Assembly (NCBI GenBank): GCA_000818945.1
Contig: KN805417.1
Coordinates: 147,566 to 211,565 of the forward strand
Direction: 5' to 3'
Source of the DNA: Schizochytrium sp. CCTCC M209059
Lineage: Eukaryota > Sar > Bigyra > Thraustochytrida > Thraustochytriidae
Length of the DNA stretch: 64,000 nt
A model generated the notes under the pieces. It searched no databases and was not told the origin of the DNA. It saw only the letters and a list, made by a program, of their open reading frames with translations. The position numbers were made by a program, and so were the translations under genes. Numbering within the stretch: position 1 is the stretch's first letter; every line of letters starts with the position of its first letter. Positions 59,734-64,000 of the stretch are shown here, piece by piece.

Positions 59734-59890
59734 GACGCCGAGGCCGAGCAGCGCTCGAGAACTCGCGCGAGGAGGCGCGGCGTGGCGGGAGAGCCTGCGG
59801 AAGTCGGCAATAGGAGGGAGTCTCGGCACGCTGTCGAGACCCTCGCTCGCGGCGAGAGCGCTCGGCGCCGGACTTGCTGCGCTCGGCGTC
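58328..59890. promoter_or_regulatory. Divergent promoter region, GLTP-like and lipase genes
   Basis: 1.56 kb, very GC-rich at both ends. It holds GCCT (about 58413-58440) and GGCTC repeats (59370-59400), a lower-GC island at 58980-59110 and a CGT tract at 59694-59732. An in-frame ATG at 59501 would extend the lipase through the CGT tract. That extension is low-complexity and is treated as leader sequence. Confidence 0.5.
59694..59732. repeat. CGT trinucleotide microsatellite
   Basis: About thirteen CGT units lie 160 bp upstream of the chosen lipase start. In the lipase frame it reads as poly-Val, which would make an artificial-looking hydrophobic segment. Confidence 0.9.
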
Positions 59891-62041
59891 ATGACCTACA
59901 GACCCCCGGAGACCCCGGCGACGGGCCAAGGAGAGGCTCACGACGGCGCGGAACCTCAGTCGGCCAGGGCCGACGACGTGCGCGACCCCGGCGCCTCGGA
60001 GGACGCCGTTCGCCTTGCCGATGTCGCAAGAGAAGTGGCCGAAGAGCAAGCCGCGATCGAGAACAGCGAGCAAGCTGGGACTGCGACTGTAGATCCCAAC
60101 GAGGAGACAACCAAGGAGGAGTCTGAGGCCTTCATCGCCGCAGACCCAAAAGAACAAACCGCCGCTTCCGAAGTGGCGCAGACACCGGGCGAGGTCCCAG
60201 AGCACGTGCGAACCGGCTTTGGCTTTCTCCGGGACGGCCTCAGTGCCGCAGTGCCTGCCGTGAACACCGGTTTTAGTCTTGCGCAGGCGGGCACTGACAT
60301 TGGGTTCTTTGTGGGTAAAAAGGCTGCAAGTGCTCCGTTCGAGGCTGCGCGATGGCTCGGCGTGCCGGCCACCGAAGCCCCGCAACAGACCCTTGAAGGC
60401 GTGCTCGACTTTGCGCACGGCCTCACGCGAGCAGGCATTGATCTTTCTTCTGACATCACGCTCGCGTCCATGGGGGCCTCCGACGGTGCTCTCGGGCTCA
60501 CTGGCGCCCAGCGCGGTCAGACAATGAAGTCGCTCACCGAATACGTCGAGGGTCTGCGCGGTGTGGACGACTCCTATCATACCAAGGAGGCTCTGCTCGG
60601 TCTCTCTGTGCTGCTGAGCCAGCTCTCGGGAGAGTTGACAGTGAAAAACCCTCTTAAACTCATGGCTGGCGCGCGTGCGCTCTCCGAAGTTCAACGTGCT
60701 CACCGAGACAAACGTCTCGAGGCATGGCGGGAGACCCCGGAAAGCAAGCAGGCCACTGCAATTCCACCTCAAGAGGTTGTTGACGAGTGGTTCCGGTATA
60801 CGCAATTCGCAGTGGCGGCCTATGGTCATCATGCGTTGCACTTTCTCGGCATTGCTGGACCTGGAACAAGCCGGTGGTCTTTTAAGGGTGAACGGGCCGC
60901 CATCCGGGGCATCACTGGAATTCCAGAGGAAGATGTCATCGTCTTGCAACAGGGCGGAGAGACATATCGTCCGGGTCACTTTGTCGCCGTCAGCCACATT
61001 ACGCAGAGCGTTGTGGTGAGTATTCGCGGTACGATGCGCCCTCAGGATGTTCTCACAGATCTTGTCTGCGAGCAAAGCGAGCTCGTGTCCATGTACGACG
61101 AGGAGGGCGAAGTAATCGAGGGTCACGCGCACAAGGGGTTCATGAAGTCGGCGCAGCGTCTTGCCAATGACTTGCACGAGACTGTCGTCGAACTCCTGCG
61201 TGCCAATCCTGGTTATGAGCTTGTCATCACGGGCCATAGTCTCGGCGCCGGCGTTGCGACCGTGCTGACTTTGCTCTGGGCGCGCATGCCCGTCTTTCGG
61301 GAGCGAAACATTCGAGCCTTTGCCTACGGCGCGCCCTGCACCGTGAGTCACGATATCGCGCGCGCCCCATTCACTCGCAAGCACGTGACTTCCATTATCG
61401 TGGGCGACGACATCGTCTCGCGACTCAGTCTCAGCAGCTTCCAGGACCTGCAGCGCGGCATGATTGCCATGGCGCCCGCATCCTCGGTGCCGCTGGCGGA
61501 AAAGGCGGATATTTACGCCAACCTCGAGCGATCCAAGCCAGAGGACAAGCTATACAGCGCCGGCAGGGTCTACATGCTGAATTCGGATGAATTTGGCGGC
61601 GAGCCTCTGGTCGAGATTGACCCGGTCAACATTCTTGATGCCATTGAACTCACCTCCGCAATGTTCTCGATTCACTTGCCAAGCGAGTACGTTCGTTCCT
61701 TGCGCGAGCTTCGCCTCAAGGCCATGAGTCGCCCGGAGCAGCCCGCGCTTACGTCCGAGGGGTCCGCTGCGACGCTGCCTGCTCTCGACACGAGCGCATC
61801 CGAGGCCGAAATGCTTGCAGCAGAGGCGAGTCCCGAGCGCGACGAGGATGTCGGCGCGGACGCCAGTACATCTGAGTCGACTCATTCCGCAACGGACGAC
61901 ACCGCATACGAATTGACTTCTGCTGCTGCAGTAGATGCTACAACACTCGAGTCTACAACCGCTGCTGCTGCTGCTGCTGCTGCTGCTATTGATGATGATG
62001 TTGCTACTGCTGATGACAAGGAAGACTTAAGCAATCAGTAA
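59891..62041 (+). CDS. Class 3 lipase, sn-1 diacylglycerol-lipase-like
   Basis: DAG lipases cleave the sn-1 chain of diacylglycerol. The ATG at 59891 gives 716 residues and starts where low-complexity codons give way to normal protein sequence. An in-frame ATG at 59501 would add 130 Arg/Ala/Val residues. The first 110 residues are acidic and polar. The alpha/beta-hydrolase core is clear: VVVSIRGTMRPQDVLTDLVC (oxyanion region), HAHKGFMKSA and ELVITGHSLGAGVATVLTLL with nucleophile Ser450. Asp in VGDDIVSRLS (about 505) follows, and a candidate His lies in FSIHLPSEYVRSL (about 592), placed as in DAGL enzymes. Unlike animal DAGLs there is no four-span N-terminus. The C-terminus is an acidic Ala/Thr-rich tail with an Ala run from GCT repeats. 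It is convergent with the 14-3-3 gene, with the stops 238 bp apart. Confidence 0.85.
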   Translation: MTYRPPETPATGQGEAHDGAEPQSARADDVRDPGASEDAVRLADVAREVAEEQAAIENSEQAGTATVDPNEETTKEESEAFIAADPKEQTAASEVAQTPGEVPEHVRTGFGFLRDGLSAAVPAVNTGFSLAQAGTDIGFFVGKKAASAPFEAARWLGVPATEAPQQTLEGVLDFAHGLTRAGIDLSSDITLASMGASDGALGLTGAQRGQTMKSLTEYVEGLRGVDDSYHTKEALLGLSVLLSQLSGELTVKNPLKLMAGARALSEVQRAHRDKRLEAWRETPESKQATAIPPQEVVDEWFRYTQFAVAAYGHHALHFLGIAGPGTSRWSFKGERAAIRGITGIPEEDVIVLQQGGETYRPGHFVAVSHITQSVVVSIRGTMRPQDVLTDLVCEQSELVSMYDEEGEVIEGHAHKGFMKSAQRLANDLHETVVELLRANPGYELVITGHSLGAGVATVLTLLWARMPVFRERNIRAFAYGAPCTVSHDIARAPFTRKHVTSIIVGDDIVSRLSLSSFQDLQRGMIAMAPASSVPLAEKADIYANLERSKPEDKLYSAGRVYMLNSDEFGGEPLVEIDPVNILDAIELTSAMFSIHLPSEYVRSLRELRLKAMSRPEQPALTSEGSAATLPALDTSASEAEMLAAEASPERDEDVGADASTSESTHSATDDTAYELTSAAAVDATTLESTTAAAAAAAAAIDDDVATADDKEDLSNQ

Positions 62042-62279
62042 GTGATCGATCCAAGCAGGTGAGCCAGCAAATCAACAACCCAGCAAACCAGCACACCAGC
62101 AAGTCAGCAAGCCTTTGAGAACAAAGGAAATGAACGAGTTGGACAAGAAAAGAGTCCCAGAGCTCGGTCGCGGGTACTCGCACACGCGGAACCAGCGAGC
62201 TATATAATGTATAAGTAAAAAATCGTCTTGAGATATGGGTAAAGGAAGGCCTAGTCTTTTTTCGTTTCGTGATCAAGTT

Positions 62280-63707
62280 TCAGGTTTCAGACATAGTCCA
62301 CACCGTAAGATTTTCTCGTAGCAAATCGAGCAATAATGAGGCATCCTTGTCGGCTTCTACAGCAGATTCGAGCGCGCGCGCTGCGGCATCGTGCTTCTCC
62401 TTCGCGAGCTGACATGCCTTGTCGGGAAGATTGAGTACCTCGAAATAAAATACGGACACATTGAGCGCCAGTCCAAGGAGCAGAGGGTTGGCAGCCTGCA
62501 AGCGACCGGTCGCGAGCTCAAGGGCCTCCTTGTAAAAAAGGTCCGCGCCTGCCACATAGTCCTTGCGATCGCTCTCGCGCATGTGCTCTGCCAGATACCG
62601 ATAATAATCCGCAATCAGCTTTTGATAAAAGATGATGATCTCCGCGTCCGCCTTTACGTCCAGTGCGTTCGGTAGCAAGGTCTCGCGTAGCAAGGCGATC
62701 ATCTCGAGACAAACGTCCTCAAGTTCCTCGCGCACAATCGCAGAGGACACCGCGAGCGGGGAACGGTCACTCGAGTCATCAAAGGGTAATGAGGCGCCCG
62801 TGTCGTCAATTGCAATGCCATTGAGACTGTTGAGGCTCTCTGCAAGAAAGGGAGGCACGTCAACCTTGTCAAGGTCTCCAAAAGGATCGTCTGGGTCATC
62901 CTTGAGTTCGCGCTGCGCAAGCGCAGCATCTTCCGAGGCTCTGACGCGGTCTGCCTCCTCTTGGCGCTTCTCGGCCTGACGCATCTCGCAAAGTTGACGC
63001 CAGCTTGAGCGACGAACGCCCACCACGTTCTTGTACGCGGTAGCAAAGAGGTGCCGCTCCTCCTCGCTCGCGAGGCAACCGGCAACATCGACGAGTTGCC
63101 GCATCACTACGCGCATATCTTCATACAGTTCGGCCTTTTCGGTGACGATCGCAAGCGTACGCAGGTCTCCAAGACTCGCCGCGGAGAGGTCCGGAAGCAA
63201 GCTCGCCGTCACGGCTGTGTCCAAGGCACGTTCGTCGCTACCGAGCAGAACTTCAACATCCTCCTCTACGTAGATTTGCTCTCTCGAGCTTGCCAGTTCC
63301 AGCCGGCTGTCGCCTTGCTTGCCTCCAACGCAGCTCGCAAATGCATTGGCTGCGGCTTCGGCTGCTTTGGCGAGTTCCGAGCTTCTCACCGTCGCGACAC
63401 CATTTTGCTCGCACGATCCCGAGGCCGCGGCGGATGCCCTTTTCGCGGTGCACTCGCTGTCGTCGCCCTCGTCCTCATCCGCGAGCGCGAGGTCGGCGTC
63501 CATGCTCCCAAAGAAGCCCGTGTCCTCGCCAGCTCCAGCTCCAGCTCCAGCTCCAGCTCCAGCTCCAGCAGCGGCAGCAGTGGCACAAGAGGACGAGCCT
63601 TCGTCCTCGTCATCGTGGCGGCCAGAGGCGCGACGCGCGCGCGCAGCGTCCAGCGCCGCGGGCGGCGGGTGTACATGGCGCACGCTGCCGCCTCGTTGCA
63701 GCATCAT
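62280..63707 (-). CDS. Atypical 14-3-3 protein with N-terminal extension and internal insertion
   Basis: 14-3-3 dimers bind phosphoserine/threonine motifs. The ATG at 63707 (or 63704) gives 475 residues, almost double the usual 245-255. The first 180 residues are polar and low-complexity, with an (Ala-Gly)n run. The 14-3-3 fold starts at about 182 (TEKAELYEDM). Phosphopeptide-pocket residues are kept: Lys and Arg in AYKNVVGVRRSSWR (about 222-236) and Arg-Tyr in DYYRYLAEHM. NVSVFYFEVLN and DLLRENLTVWT complete the fold. Between SSWR and the helix ELEDVCLEMIALL is an insertion of about 50-60 residues. It is rich in Asp and Pro (DDPDDPFGDLD), where canonical proteins have a short linker. Both novelties are in-frame and flanked by intact helices, so this looks like a real variant rather than a misassembly. 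The insertion could affect dimer geometry or act as a regulatory loop. Confidence 0.88.
   Translation of the reverse strand: MMLQRGGSVRHVHPPPAALDAARARRASGRHDDEDEGSSSCATAAAAGAGAGAGAGAGAGEDTGFFGSMDADLALADEDEGDDSECTAKRASAAASGSCEQNGVATVRSSELAKAAEAAANAFASCVGGKQGDSRLELASSREQIYVEEDVEVLLGSDERALDTAVTASLLPDLSAASLGDLRTLAIVTEKAELYEDMRVVMRQLVDVAGCLASEEERHLFATAYKNVVGVRRSSWRQLCEMRQAEKRQEEADRVRASEDAALAQRELKDDPDDPFGDLDKVDVPPFLAESLNSLNGIAIDDTGASLPFDDSSDRSPLAVSSAIVREELEDVCLEMIALLRETLLPNALDVKADAEIIIFYQKLIADYYRYLAEHMRESDRKDYVAGADLFYKEALELATGRLQAANPLLLGLALNVSVFYFEVLNLPDKACQLAKEKHDAAARALESAVEADKDASLLLDLLRENLTVWTMSET
63533..63570. repeat. AGCTCC hexanucleotide repeat within the 14-3-3 gene
   Basis: About six units encode alternating Ala and Gly on the minus strand in the N-terminal extension of the 14-3-3 protein. 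Confidence 0.9.
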
Positions 63708-64000
63708 CTCGAACGCGGGGCGAGATCTTCCCTTCCACACCCCGAGCGCACGAGACGCGCGTGGGCGGGAGCAGCTGCAGACAGCGAACGGAGCGCCCCC
63801 GCGAGGACGAGCCCGGGCGTGCCGCGCGGAGCGTCGCGTCGCCCGACGCCTGCCCCGGCAAGAGCTGCTCGCGCGCCGCGGGCACGCACGTGCAAGTAAA
63901 TCTGGCCAGGCGGCCGGGAGCGGATGCCGCTCTCGCGCTCTCGCGCTCTCCCCGTCGCGGCTGCGCGCGGGGCGGAGGGGCCGCCGGCCGGCCGCGCCTC
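63708..64000. other. 5' flank of the 14-3-3 gene at the window edge
   Basis: Very GC-rich, with CTCTCGCG repeats near 63935. It should hold the 14-3-3 leader and promoter. No gene is seen. Confidence 0.55.

Noticed and set aside
59333..61384. 683-codon minus-strand frame opposite the lipase
   Set aside because: It is the antisense of a clearly identified lipase with catalytic motifs and shows no domain of its own. Long antisense frames are expected in GC-rich coding DNA.

Overview
The window reads as nuclear DNA of a GC-rich, intron-poor microbial eukaryote. Long uninterrupted reading frames alternate with GC-rich spacers full of tri-, tetra- and pentanucleotide repeats. Only one convincing spliceosomal intron is visible, in the adenosine deaminase gene. 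The gene set (RAD23, UBR1-type E3, seipin, ALG1, 14-3-3, GT32 glycosyltransferases, kinesin-light-chain-type TPR proteins, and AP2-domain proteins with no other plant signature) would fit a labyrinthulomycete/thraustochytrid-like stramenopile. That placement is inference from gene content and style, not proven. I found no rRNA, tRNA, CRISPR array or recognisable transposon. A 40-base N gap lies at 13745-13784.

Layout, left to right. 0.8-10.6 kb: RAD23 (+) tail-to-tail with a 2504-residue UBR1-like N-recognin (-). 10.6-16.3 kb: repeat-rich spacers around one small orphan gene (13097-13444, -). 16.3-25.6 kb: two divergent pairs, a multi-C2/transmembrane protein (-) with seipin (+), then a GDP-mannose-type transporter (-) with a GT32 glycosyltransferase (+). 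25.8-30.2 kb: three minus-strand genes, AP2 protein, kinase A and kinase B. 34.0-41.1 kb: a second GT32 (+), ALG1 (-) divergent from adenosine deaminase (+), and an Mpv17/PMP22 protein (+). 41.5-46.2 kb: one very long TPR gene (-) with a TIR-like/HAW-type N-terminal module, broken by a frameshift. 48.9-54.8 kb: kinase B', kinase A' and AP2', all plus strand. 55.4-63.7 kb: a kynurenine-type aminotransferase (+), a GLTP-fold lipid-transfer protein (-) divergent from a diacylglycerol-lipase-like protein (+), and an atypical 14-3-3 protein (-).

The most striking structure is the pair of three-gene cassettes. Kinase B, kinase A and AP2 occur in the same transcriptional order in both blocks, but the blocks are inverted relative to each other and about 19 kb apart. 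All four kinases carry HGD in place of HRD in the catalytic loop and have poor glycine loops. Two paralogous kinases and a putative DNA-binding protein kept together through a duplication suggest a linked signalling module that I do not recognise as described. Function is inference.

Other themes: secretory-pathway mannose use (GDP-mannose transporter, ALG1, two GT32 enzymes), membrane lipid handling (seipin, C2/TM protein, GLTP, DAG lipase), and ubiquitin/proteasome targeting (RAD23, UBR1). Two genes (RAD23 and the TPR gene) are interrupted by short duplications or dinucleotide slippage. Removing the extra bases gives lengths divisible by three, so they are either sequencing/assembly errors or recent lesions.
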